10,459 bases of DNA, from positions 1 through 10,459 of the forward strand of contig JAQBZS010000161.1 of the NCBI GenBank assembly GCA_027622115.1. The letters run 5' to 3'. The notes beneath the pieces were generated by a model. The model did not search any database and was not told the DNA's origin. It worked only from the letters and a program-made list of their open reading frames with translations. A program made the position numbers and the translations under genes. Below are positions 1 through 7,686 of the stretch, piece by piece. Position 1 is the first letter of the stretch; every line of letters begins with the position of its first letter. The stretch comes from Planctomycetota bacterium (GTDB lineage Bacteria; Planctomycetota; Planctomycetia; Planctomycetales; Planctomycetaceae).

Positions 1-869
1 GGAATCGGCATTAATGCTTGCCGAGGCATGTAGGCTTGTCGATAGGTCGGTTGCGTCGCCGCATTCAGCGTGGGCAGAAACTGGTGATTCGCTGCGGTCA
101 ATGGGGCTTGAGGAGCGTATTGCAGCGGTCGAGCCGCCATGGTTTGCCGTTGAGCTGGAATTCCGGCTGCAATCATGGCTCCGTTCGGTGACTTTCGATC
201 CTGCAATGTGGCCAACCGAGATTGCACTTCGGGTTGATGCCAATTCGCCAGCAAGGCTCGCTGATAGAACGCCTCCGCCTGCTGAGATCGGCCGGTGTCC
301 TGATAGAGTTGGCCGAGATGCGCGAGTGCCGTCGGATGGTTCGGTTCGGCGACCAGTGCGTGTCGCAGAGATTGTTCCGCTGCGACGTGATTTCCCTGTT
401 CACGGTGCAGCCAAGCCATTTCCACGTGGGCCGAGGGCGAAATGGGGTCGGTGCTAACCCACGCCGTCAACAATTCCCGACTTTCAGCCGTTCGTCCCTG
501 GTCCATCATCATCTTGGCCAGCCCGTGGTACGAGGGCTGGTGTGTGGGATCGACGTTGAGCGCGTGCTTGTACGTCCATTCGGCATTGGTGGTGTCGCCC
601 TGCTTCTGCATCGCCGCGGCCAAATTCGAAAGGTAATCCGGGTTGTGCGGATCATCCGCCACGGCTCGCTGGAATTCGTTGCGGGCTTGTGAGTAATTGC
701 CTTGTTTGTAATAGCCCATGCCGGACTCGTTCATCACATGACCATTCATGAACCCGCACCCGGACAACGCGCCGGCGATCAGCCCAACCAACACGATCGA
801 TAAACCACGATTTCGACGCGCAGCCGAACCGGTCGAGAAACCGCCAAGAATAATCCCGCAATGGCGCAT
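1..869 (-). CDS. TPR-repeat lipoprotein (3' end beyond the window)
   Basis: The frame is open from an ATG at 869 to the left edge, giving 289 visible residues. The N-terminus has a basic stretch (ARRNR, residues 17-21), a hydrophobic core and the lipobox LSGC, so Cys38 would be the lipidated first residue of the mature protein. Glycine rather than aspartate at +2 would fit outer-membrane sorting by the E. coli rule. About five TPR-like helix pairs follow (about residues 46-79, 80-112, 113-147, 148-181, 182-215), with typical signatures such as YYKQGNYSQARNEFQRAV and LGQLYQDTGRSQQAEAFYQRAL. Beyond residue 225 the chain is Gln/Ala/Pro-rich and not repeat-like. The start is supported by a GGAG motif 10 nt upstream and because it places the signal peptide correctly. 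TPR lipoproteins usually act as envelope assembly or scaffold factors (PilF/BamD-like roles), but no specific partner is visible. It is transcribed divergently from the giant surface protein. Family call is secure; function is unknown. Confidence 0.88.
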   Translation of the reverse strand, partial: MRHCGIILGGFSTGSAARRNRGLSIVLVGLIAGALSGCGFMNGHVMNESGMGYYKQGNYSQARNEFQRAVADDPHNPDYLSNLAAAMQKQGDTTNAEWTYKHALNVDPTHQPSYHGLAKMMMDQGRTAESRELLTAWVSTDPISPSAHVEMAWLHREQGNHVAAEQSLRHALVAEPNHPTALAHLGQLYQDTGRSQQAEAFYQRALLANWHQPEVQSRLATLQDRKSPNGAMIAAGIPAQRQTMAARPLQYAPQAPLTAANHQFLPTLNAATQPTYRQAYMPRQALMPI

Positions 870-879
870 AGCGATGCAT

Positions 880-883
880 CTCC
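880..883 (-). promoter_or_regulatory. Shine-Dalgarno site of the TPR lipoprotein
   Basis: The minus strand reads GGAG, then 10 nt, then the ATG at 869. This site decides the start: a nearby upstream ATG on the same strand is in a different frame and gives no signal peptide, while this ATG leads directly into a lipoprotein signal. Confidence 0.55.
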
Positions 884-891
884 AGAACGGA

Positions 892-917
892 CCAATTCCG
901 TTCGTAACGAGGAATGG
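892..917. repeat. imperfect inverted repeat in the lipoprotein leader
   Basis: The outer arms CCAATTCC and GGAATGG are near-complementary, with one base extra in the left arm, and an inner CGTT/AACG pair flanks a CGT loop. It lies 23-48 nt upstream of the lipoprotein ATG, so it could be an operator or a 5'-leader hairpin. It may also be chance, since the stem has bulges. Confidence 0.3.
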
Positions 918-1007
918 CATCTCCCGTCCGCGGAAGACCCCCAATGAAGGATCAAGACGTGGGACGGAAAAGCAAAGTGTGAAATGAGAGGCAAACCGAA
1001 ACGGTTC

Positions 1008-1067
1008 GCGGCGGGAGAGGAGAATTGATGCTCGGAGAGGGGCTCTCGGTCGAGAGCGGCGGGAGAG
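1008..1067. repeat. direct-repeat pair flanking a perfect palindrome
   Basis: The 12-mer GCGGCGGGAGAG occurs exactly at 1008-1019 and 1056-1067, 48 bp apart. Between the copies, and overlapping the second by two bases, lies the perfect inverted repeat GCTCTCG-GT-CGAGAGC at 1042-1057. A competing stem is possible from GAGAG at 1035-1039 and CTCTC at 1043-1047. The stretch is unusually purine-rich on the plus strand. It sits in the middle of the divergent intergenic region, so a protein-binding site or an RNA fold are both possible; nothing here proves either. Confidence 0.5.
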
Positions 1068-1504
1068 TAGTCAGGCACCAAATCCGCCGCAAGATCGACT
1101 TGAAGATGACTTGCCGGACTTCCTTGAGCACGCGGAATCGCCGGGACACACCTCACGAACGGCAAACTCCGCAGGGGGCCGAATCGCGGCGGACTTTTGG
1201 CTGAATAGGGCGTGCATCCGCTCAAAACTCACTGATACGATGACCCTGGATCAACAGCCGGAGAAGAAGCTTCGACAAACAGCCTGGACACTTGATTTTG
1301 TTGTCCTGAACCGCCTGGTCGCGGCACATAACTCCATATCCTTGTGCCATTTGGGCCGAAGTGGCCTGGAATCATGCAAGTTCTAATCATCTGTTTAGAC
1401 TCGAAGCGCGACAAATTGAGCCGGTAACGTGACACATCGCGGGAACAACAGCGGAAACGGCGAAATTGCCGGTCTGCGGAGATTCCTAGCCGGGGAACCG
1501 GCAG

Positions 1505-1509
1505 TGAGG
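1505..1509 (+). promoter_or_regulatory. Shine-Dalgarno-like site of the giant surface protein
   Basis: TGAGG stands 9 nt before the ATG at 1519. The frame is open upstream to a GTG at 1429, but that GTG has only a weak GAG before it and would add 30 residues that look like neither a signal nor a domain. I therefore favour 1519. An ATG at 1510 is also possible. Confidence 0.45.
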
Positions 1510-1518
1510 ATGACGGAT

Positions 1519-4500
1519 ATGCTGCATTCATTGTGGTCAATGGGCGTGAGTTGGGCTTCGAAAAGACGCCAGGCTCGAGATTCCGTGGGAACATCTCGCA
1601 ATTCGGCGAATCGTCGTGCCAGACGCCGCTCGCAGCAGTCCCAGCTTCAAAGTCCGGTTTCGCCAGCCGAAGTGCTTGAGGAACGCGCGTTGTTGGCTGC
1701 GTGGGTTTCGCAAGGACCCAGCCCCGCGCTCAATCCGGAAGTCGAAAACCTAACCGACGGCGACACCACGACGCTCAACGACAACATGGCCGTGGGCGCG
1801 ATCAGCGACGTTGTGGCGCATCCGACCAACGCGAACATCGTGTATGTCGGAACGACCAACGGCGGCGTTTGGCGGACACGCAACGCTCAAGATCTGGTGC
1901 CGACCTGGGTGCCGTTGACGGACAGCCAGTCGTCATTATCGATCGGTGCGATCACGCTGGATTCGGTCAATCCCAACAAGATCGTCGCGGGGATCGGTCG
2001 TTTCAGCACCGTGAATCAGGACGGTGGTTCCCGGAACGGTTTGTTGGCTTCCGACGATGCCGGCGACACTTGGCGATCGATCACGGACGCGCGGCTCGTG
2101 GGCCACAACTTTGTGGCGGTGACTTCACGCGGCAACGTCATGATGGCCGCCAGCAATGCCATCGGCAGCGGAGCCAACAGCGGAGCGTTGTTCCGAAGTA
2201 TCGACAATGGAGTCACGTGGTTTCGAGTCTCGGGCGTCAACGGCATACCCGTGGGCAGCGTCCATGATTTGGTCGCCGATCCGTCCAATATCAATGTGTA
2301 CTATGCCGCCGTTTACGGGAACGGCATTTATCGATCGGATGATTCGGGTCTGACGTGGACGAATATCTCAAAAGCCGACACGACCGTGGGTGGCGTGCAA
2401 AACACGATTACCGCGGCGACCGAAAACAACAATTCAAAGCTGTCGATCTCGCAATCGGGCCGGCTTTACGTCGGAGTCCTCGACCAAGGACAGTTGGCAT
2501 ATATCGGGTATACATCGGATGGCGGCTCGACCTGGACCAAGATGGATTTGCCGTCCACACCGGAAGGTCTGCCGACGCTCAATGCCAACGGGGTGACGCC
2601 TTACAACCAACCCGGCGACGATGGGTCCATTCACTTTTCGCTCGTGGTGTCTCCCACGAACGAAGACATCGTTTATGTCGGCGGCCAAGAACAAGTCGGC
2701 ACGCTAACAACAGGCAACTCGATCGGCGCGCGGGCGCGAACGGGTCGATTATTCCGCGGGAATGCGAGTTTTTCAGCAAATGGTGGCTCACCGTCCAATC
2801 AGTGGGTGCATCTCACGCATCGTAACGATGTTGGTGTCATACCAAGCGGCGGAACTCGCAATGGCTCGGCTCCGTTTTCGGGTTCCCGAGCCATGACGTT
2901 CGATGCAGCGGGGCAGCTCATCGAGGTCAACGACGGCGGCATTTACCGTCGCACGTCGGCAAGTACGAATGCAGGCGATTGGTTTTCGATCAACGGGAAT
3001 TTGAGTATCGCCGAAATCCTCACCGTGACTTACGACACACTCAACGACGTGATCATTGCCAGTTCCAACGACCTTGGAACGTTCCAACAGACAACGGAAG
3101 GCAGCCTGCAATGGGATACCCTGCAATACCGCCCAGTGAGCGACGTGGGAGTTGATCCTTCGTCATTACCGGGCCGGTCGCGGCGTTATCGCATCGACGG
3201 TTTGGAACTCGTGACACAAGAGTACGATTCCTCGAATGTGCCGTTCGGTTCTGAAATCCGTAACCCGATCAATGGACTCGCCAGTTCCGGTAGTCCATTT
3301 ACACAATTGGTCGTCAATCGTGTCGATGCGCAACGAGTCATTGTTTCGAACGGCGTGAATTCGGGACTTTTGATGACCAACAACCAAGGTGGTTTTTGGA
3401 GTATGCTCCAACCAACCGCCGCCCCCAACGAGGGCACTCTCATTTATGGCGGCCAAAGGCAAGGACAACAGAATCCGAACGTCTTGTATTACGGAGAATC
3501 GACCGAGGTCTACTTCACGAACAATATCACAACCACGCCACCCGCCCCCATTGCGGGTCTTCCGGGGAATGTGTCCACGATCCGTGCCCTAACCGTGAAC
3601 CCGCTGGACTACGCAACGGTTTATGTGGCCGACAACGACCAAGTCTTTCAGTCTATCGATAGCGGTGCCACCTTTATCGACATCAGCATGCAACTCCAAG
3701 ACTTGGGGGTCCGTGATATCCGGACGTTGACTTACATCGACGGCAATCCGAATGACGGCATTATCGTGACAACGGAACTTGGCGTTTTTGTGACCACGCA
3801 GGCGAATATCGGCAACTGGGCAACGTTTGGAACCGGTTTACCGAATGTTGCCATTACAGACACGGTCTACGACGCGTCCGACGACTTGCTCATCGTGGCA
3901 ACATTGGGGCGCGGAGTTTGGACGTTTCCATTCGTCAACAATGAACTCAACGAGCTTCAATCGCCCGTCATGATCTCTCCAACCGGATCGGTGGAGAGTG
4001 GTCGACCGGAATTCCGTTGGACCGGTGTCACGAACGCGGTTTCCTTTGAATTGCTGGTCAAGAACGCGAACACCGGCGTGGAAGTCCTTAAGGAAGTCAC
4101 CACCCGCACCAACCTCACGCCGAGCGTCACGCTGCCGGAAGGCACGTATCAAGGCACCGTGCGGGCCAAGAATATCCGCGGCGATTTCAGCGATCCAAGC
4201 AACACGGTCACATTCCTGATCGAAGTCCCCTCACCCGACTCGCCAGTGTTTTCCAGCCCGGCAGCCGTGCTTACGGACACCACGCCGCTGTTTGAATGGA
4301 GTGCCGTTCCCAACGCCGAAAACTATGAGTTGGCGGTGTACGACCTGGCGGGCAATCGCGTCATCATTCAGCGGGGACTGACGGTCACTTCGTATGAGCA
4401 CTTTGCCCCCCTCGCCGAAGGGACTTATAACGCTCGCGTGCGAGCCTTCAATAATGTCGGCGAAGCCGGGCCGATCAGCCCAAACCATGAATTCAACATC

Positions 4501-6237
4501 AGCGTGCCCGCGCCCGCTCGGCCGGATTTGATTGGACCCAATGACCCGAACAAGCCGGCAGAGACCGTCACGCTCAATGTTCGCACGCCGACATTTGAAT
4601 GGACGGCTGCGCAGGGCGCCGCGAAGTACTACGTCTGGGTGACGGACGTCACTCGTCGTATCAGCGGCGTGTATCGAGAAGATGATATTATCGGGACGAC
4701 ATTCAGCTTCAGCAGCACTACAAAACCGGACACCTATTCCAAAAAGTTTCCTGAAGGAACCTATACGTGGTGGGTGAAAGCGTTGAATGAATCGTACAAC
4801 CCCAAAGCTTCGTTGGCGACGCGGAATGCCGAGTCCAGTGCATGGTTGGGTCCGTTCTTCGTGACGATCGACCTGCCGATTCCCGCAAAAGTCAGCATCA
4901 CTTCGCCCGGTACAACCACGACGACCGTACGCCCGACATTTCGTTGGACCGCTTCGGAAAACGTGGTGCGTTATGATTTTTGGTTGAATCGCTTGAACGC
5001 CGCCGGCACTGCGGTACTCGAACGTCAGGTGATTCGAAACCCAATGTTGACGACAACAACGTATCCATCCCCGAAAGACTTGATCCCTGGGCGATATCGA
5101 TTGCAGGTCAAGGCGTTCAATGATTCGAACGAAGGCGTCTGGAGCGACATCCACGACTTCAACGTCGCGCCCCCGATTCCAACTGCGCCCACGATTCTGT
5201 CTCCGTTGTTGAATGCTGTCGGGACGACGGACGATTTGTTCCCGAATTTCAGTTGGACCGCCGTGGCGAATGCGGCCTATTACGAATTGTGGATCAATAA
5301 GATTGACTCGCAGGGCGGTTTGGTTCAGGCTCGGTTCTATCGTCTATTACCAATAACGACGACGTCGTGGGAAGCGACCTTCAACTTTGGCATCGGACAC
5401 TTTCGGGCTTGGGTCTACGGTTGGAACGAAGGTAACCAACGCGGCATATCGAGCGCGCGATACGACTTTGAAATCGCTACGGCCACGCCAACCACTCCCG
5501 TGATCATTCGACCGACCGCCGGTGTGGTGAACACGAATTCGCCGACGCTGGAATGGACGGCGGTCGCCAATGCCGATCGTTATCAAGTCTATATGCGATT
5601 CCTGTCCACGGCACAGGTTGTCCTCAATAACCAGAATATTCGTGGAACGACCTATGTCCCGGACTTTGGTCTTCCGATCGGCACTTATCAGTTCTGGGTG
5701 CGAGCCATCAATCTGGCCGGACAGTACGGCGGATGGTCCAATCCCGTTTCGTTCGTGGTCGTCAGCAATGACACGCCTGCGAAGTCGATTTTGCCGTTCA
5801 ACGATGACGGTGAGCCGGGAAATCGACAGCAGCCGACCGCAGTCGAGGCCGAACCGACGCATGAACTCGAATCGGATGTGACGATCGCCGCCTTGGATCG
5901 CAACGTGTACGACGTCACCGCGACGTACGCGACGCCACATGTCGTGCTCGACACCACGTCCAGCACTAGCGGTCCAGCAATCGTTGGAGAAGCCGTTGCG
6001 GTGATCGACGCAATTCCAACCGACAACTCACCCGAGATCGCTTCCGAGGAATTGTTGGCCGAGGTCATGGCTACGTGGCCGGATACCGACTGGTGGCTCA
6101 CAGACGACGTGGCGGCGATCGAAACGTCCGGCGAAAACCCCGCTCCCGTGGGCGCGGCCGCAGCCGTTGGTATTCCGATTGTTCTCGGACAGGTTGCCCC
6201 GATTCGACGTCGCAAAAAGCTGGCTTCACGCGAATAG
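1519..6237 (+). CDS. giant secreted BNR-propeller and FN3-like repeat protein
   Basis: About 1572 residues from ATG 1519 (the frame is open back to a GTG at 1429). Residues 1-60 carry an arginine-rich stretch (RRARRR at 32-37) followed by LEERALLA (53-60), the pattern of the short planctomycete extracellular N-terminal domain (PF07595). A beta-propeller region spans about 93-800, with Asp-box/BNR motifs of the form S-x-D-x-G-x-T-W/F near residues 178, 227, 273, 333 and 712, and sialidase/Vps10-like phrases such as YVGTTNGGVWRT. I see no FRIP motif or other sialidase active-site signature, so enzymatic activity is not supported. Six Ig/FN3-like repeats follow (about 813-1416), then an acidic tail and a hydrophobic segment ending in RRRKK. 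The likely role is a surface-exposed or secreted adhesion or ligand-binding protein. This is inferred from architecture only; no ligand can be named. It is transcribed alone, divergent from the lipoprotein. Confidence 0.9.
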   Translation: MLHSLWSMGVSWASKRRQARDSVGTSRNSANRRARRRSQQSQLQSPVSPAEVLEERALLAAWVSQGPSPALNPEVENLTDGDTTTLNDNMAVGAISDVVAHPTNANIVYVGTTNGGVWRTRNAQDLVPTWVPLTDSQSSLSIGAITLDSVNPNKIVAGIGRFSTVNQDGGSRNGLLASDDAGDTWRSITDARLVGHNFVAVTSRGNVMMAASNAIGSGANSGALFRSIDNGVTWFRVSGVNGIPVGSVHDLVADPSNINVYYAAVYGNGIYRSDDSGLTWTNISKADTTVGGVQNTITAATENNNSKLSISQSGRLYVGVLDQGQLAYIGYTSDGGSTWTKMDLPSTPEGLPTLNANGVTPYNQPGDDGSIHFSLVVSPTNEDIVYVGGQEQVGTLTTGNSIGARARTGRLFRGNASFSANGGSPSNQWVHLTHRNDVGVIPSGGTRNGSAPFSGSRAMTFDAAGQLIEVNDGGIYRRTSASTNAGDWFSINGNLSIAEILTVTYDTLNDVIIASSNDLGTFQQTTEGSLQWDTLQYRPVSDVGVDPSSLPGRSRRYRIDGLELVTQEYDSSNVPFGSEIRNPINGLASSGSPFTQLVVNRVDAQRVIVSNGVNSGLLMTNNQGGFWSMLQPTAAPNEGTLIYGGQRQGQQNPNVLYYGESTEVYFTNNITTTPPAPIAGLPGNVSTIRALTVNPLDYATVYVADNDQVFQSIDSGATFIDISMQLQDLGVRDIRTLTYIDGNPNDGIIVTTELGVFVTTQANIGNWATFGTGLPNVAITDTVYDASDDLLIVATLGRGVWTFPFVNNELNELQSPVMISPTGSVESGRPEFRWTGVTNAVSFELLVKNANTGVEVLKEVTTRTNLTPSVTLPEGTYQGTVRAKNIRGDFSDPSNTVTFLIEVPSPDSPVFSSPAAVLTDTTPLFEWSAVPNAENYELAVYDLAGNRVIIQRGLTVTSYEHFAPLAEGTYNARVRAFNNVGEAGPISPNHEFNISVPAPARPDLIGPNDPNKPAETVTLNVRTPTFEWTAAQGAAKYYVWVTDVTRRISGVYREDDIIGTTFSFSSTTKPDTYSKKFPEGTYTWWVKALNESYNPKASLATRNAESSAWLGPFFVTIDLPIPAKVSITSPGTTTTTVRPTFRWTASENVVRYDFWLNRLNAAGTAVLERQVIRNPMLTTTTYPSPKDLIPGRYRLQVKAFNDSNEGVWSDIHDFNVAPPIPTAPTILSPLLNAVGTTDDLFPNFSWTAVANAAYYELWINKIDSQGGLVQARFYRLLPITTTSWEATFNFGIGHFRAWVYGWNEGNQRGISSARYDFEIATATPTTPVIIRPTAGVVNTNSPTLEWTAVANADRYQVYMRFLSTAQVVLNNQNIRGTTYVPDFGLPIGTYQFWVRAINLAGQYGGWSNPVSFVVVSNDTPAKSILPFNDDGEPGNRQQPTAVEAEPTHELESDVTIAALDRNVYDVTATYATPHVVLDTTSSTSGPAIVGEAVAVIDAIPTDNSPEIASEELLAEVMATWPDTDWWLTDDVAAIETSGENPAPVGAAAAVGIPIVLGQVAPIRRRKKLASRE
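1561..1698 (+). other. planctomycete extracellular N-terminal motif (within the giant protein)
   Basis: This encodes residues 15-60 of the giant protein: a basic, Arg-dense linker followed by VLEERALLA. Many large secreted planctomycete proteins carry a comparable short N-terminal module, annotated as PF07595. There is no long uninterrupted hydrophobic core like a standard Sec signal; only the short LHSLWSMGVSWA stretch precedes the Arg-rich part. The motif is seen directly; its identity with the Pfam family is from memory. Confidence 0.65.
3955..5766 (+). repeat. six tandem Ig/FN3-like domain repeats (protein level)
   Basis: Six units start near residues 813, 904, 997, 1118, 1219 and 1322 of the giant protein. 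Each has a Pro-rich entry, a P-x-F/L-x-W-T/S strand, an A-x-x-Y/F-x-L/V/F strand, then G-x/T-Y/F-x-x-x-V-R/K-A-x-N and a closing hydrophobic F-x-V/I strand before the next Pro. Unit lengths are about 91, 93, 121, 101, 103 and 95 residues. The copies are diverged at DNA level, with no exact long repeats, so this is an old duplication rather than recent expansion. Such domains usually serve as rigid stalks or binding modules. Confidence 0.8.
6136..6234 (+). other. possible C-terminal anchoring or sorting tail
   Basis: The last 33 residues of the giant protein (1540-1572) begin with NPAPVG, continue with an Ala/Val/Ile/Leu-rich hydrophobic stretch, and end with a basic cluster IRRRKKLASRE. The order short motif, hydrophobic segment, basic tail is the layout of sorting signals such as LPXTG and PEP-CTERM. 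The hydrophobic part is short and broken by a proline, and no known recognition motif is matched, so it may simply be a degenerate tail. Confidence 0.35.
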
Positions 6238-6351
6238 GCGACTCAATCATCCGAATGACAATCGGTAGACGTGGCTCACCAAAGACCGGGACTTGGCAAA
6301 CAATTCATTCGTAAGACTCACGAATTCGCCGGACGGCAAGCAAATTCCGTG
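6238..6351. terminator. convergent gap, weak hairpin only
   Basis: This 114-nt gap lies between the ends of two convergent genes and should contain terminators for both. The only clear short hairpin is ATTCGT-AAGACTC-ACGAAT at 6307-6325, a 6-bp AT-rich stem. It lacks a good T-run on either strand, so a classical intrinsic terminator is not evident. Confidence 0.2.
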
Positions 6352-7686
6352 CTACACCAGTCCGGTCAGCGTGCCGGTCGAATCGCGGAAAGTTTCGGCG
6401 GCGACACCCATCTTCTGGATCAGCGTCAGCAACACGTTGGACAGCGGCGGATGATTCTTGACGTCGAACGCCAAATGCCGACCGTGCTTCAAGCCCAACC
6501 GCGAACCGCCCGCCGTCAGCAACGGCAGGTTCTTCGGCGAATGTTCTCCACCCTGACCCGAATTCATGCCGGACCCAAACAGCACCAACGTGTGATCCAG
6601 CATGTTGCCTTCACCGTCTGCGGTCGACTTCAAGAACGTCAGGAATCGCGCGAGGTGCTGCAAATGAAAACGGTCGATCACCGCTAGTTTTTGCAGCATG
6701 CCCGCGTCACCGCCGTGGTGCGAGAGTTCGTGATGGTTTTCGCCGCCGCCTCCGTAGCCGCCAGCTTCACGCGACCATTCGAACGAGATCACTCGCGTGG
6801 TGTCCGTGATGAATGCCAAGTACGACAGCTCCAGCATGACGTCGATCCACATCGGTCGATCGTGACCATTGTGCGGCTGGCTTTCCAGTTGCAGGCCGTT
6901 CGCATCAACCTTCGGCTTGGGAACGTCGATCCAGGATTCCAAGCGGCCGACTCGACGTTCGGTTTCTCGAACGGATGTCAGGAATTGGTCCAGCTTTTGA
7001 CGGTCTTTGCCGCCTAGCCGGCGATTTAAGCCCGTGGCATCGGCGAGCACGCTGTCCAGAATCGACTTCTTCTCGGCATAGCGCCGCAACGTGGCGGCTC
7101 GATCGTCCGCGCTGTCTGGAACAAACAGGCGTTCGAACAGTCTACGCGGCGAGTCCTGCGCCGGGATCGGAGTACCGCCGCGATCAAACGACAACGTGTG
7201 CGAATGACCGGCCGCTCCGGTCCCGGACGAATCCGAGAACTGCAACGACGGAAACCGCGTGTCCTTGCCGTGGACTTCCGCCACGACTTGGTCGGCCGAA
7301 ACCGAATTCGTGTAGTCATTGCCGGGTGCGGCTTGCAGATCGGCGCCCGTCAGCCATGTGTCCGCGCCGGAATGGCCACCCTTGGACGCGGGATGACCAA
7401 CACCCGAAATCACCGTGAAGTCGGCTCGATGTTCTTTCAACACGCTCAACGTCGGCGAGAGCGTGTAGTCCTTGCCAGCGTCTTTCGGCACCCATTCGGC
7501 AATGTTGACGCCATTCGGCACATAGCAGCAGATCATCCGCGGATGCACGCCGAGCGACTTGGCCAACGGCTGATACGTGGATGGCCGAGCCACGACTCGC
7601 GGCAGCATGGCGTCGAGCAGCGGCAGGCTGACGCAGGCTCCGAGTCCACGCAGCATGTGTCGTCGAGAGATCGGTTTCAGTGTCAT
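6352..7686 (-). CDS. DUF1552 (HxxSHH) Tat-exported protein
   Basis: 444 residues from ATG 7686. The N-terminus has a twin-arginine signal, SRRHMLRGLG at residues 7-16, followed by a hydrophobic core, so export of the folded protein by Tat is expected. The body matches DUF1552 (PF07586): PNGVNIAEW (57-65), ISGVGHPASKGGHSGAD (93-109), the family-defining HHELSHH (318-324), and the C-terminal LFGSGMNSGQGGEHSPKNLPLL with the following Gly-rich turn. Length is normal for the family. The frame is open 41 residues further upstream, but that extension is Cys-rich, unlike the family, and would hide the Tat signal. A GAGGT ribosome binding site 4 nt before 7686 fixes the start. In planctomycetes the family is commonly encoded beside PSD cytochrome proteins, as here. 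The conserved His residues suggest a metal-dependent periplasmic enzyme, but no reaction is established. Confidence 0.95.
   Translation of the reverse strand: MTLKPISRRHMLRGLGACVSLPLLDAMLPRVVARPSTYQPLAKSLGVHPRMICCYVPNGVNIAEWVPKDAGKDYTLSPTLSVLKEHRADFTVISGVGHPASKGGHSGADTWLTGADLQAAPGNDYTNSVSADQVVAEVHGKDTRFPSLQFSDSSGTGAAGHSHTLSFDRGGTPIPAQDSPRRLFERLFVPDSADDRAATLRRYAEKKSILDSVLADATGLNRRLGGKDRQKLDQFLTSVRETERRVGRLESWIDVPKPKVDANGLQLESQPHNGHDRPMWIDVMLELSYLAFITDTTRVISFEWSREAGGYGGGGENHHELSHHGGDAGMLQKLAVIDRFHLQHLARFLTFLKSTADGEGNMLDHTLVLFGSGMNSGQGGEHSPKNLPLLTAGGSRLGLKHGRHLAFDVKNHPPLSNVLLTLIQKMGVAAETFRDSTGTLTGLV

Larger units (their letters stand above)
870..1518. other. divergent intergenic region
   Basis: About 650 nt separate the TPR lipoprotein start from the chosen start of the giant protein. 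No frame here encodes a protein with recognisable motifs or a good ribosome binding site. The open frames present (for example 1111-1386 plus, 952-1149 minus) have compositions typical of chance reading. The region must hold promoters for both divergent genes, but I could not pick out a convincing -35/-10 pair. It contains an imperfect hairpin at 892-917, a 12-nt direct repeat at 1008-1019 and 1056-1067, a palindrome at 1042-1057, and a distant 8-bp complementary pair (1083-1090 with 1186-1193). Confidence 0.7.

Noticed and set aside
779..1225. Minus-strand open frame of 148 codons overlapping the lipoprotein start
   Set aside because: It overlaps the lipoprotein signal peptide in another phase. 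The lipoprotein frame has a lipobox, TPRs and a ribosome binding site; this one has none.
1111..1386. Plus-strand open frame of 91 codons in the divergent intergenic region
   Set aside because: No ribosome binding site, no recognisable motif, and composition like random reading; it might be a leader peptide but nothing supports that.
1429..1518. GTG start at 1429 for the giant protein
   Set aside because: The frame is open, but the ribosome binding site is weak and the added residues look like neither a signal nor a domain; 1519 gives a typical planctomycete N-terminus. It is not excluded.
4231..5154. Minus-strand open frame of 307 codons inside the giant gene
   Set aside because: It lies wholly antisense to the FN3-like repeats, which carry a clear coding pattern, and its translation is rich in Arg, Cys and His with no domain signature.
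5688..6215. Minus-strand open frame of 175 codons with Ser/Ala/Thr-rich translation
   Set aside because: It is antisense to the low-complexity acidic tail of the giant protein; the smooth composition mirrors the sense codons and no motif or ribosome binding site supports it.
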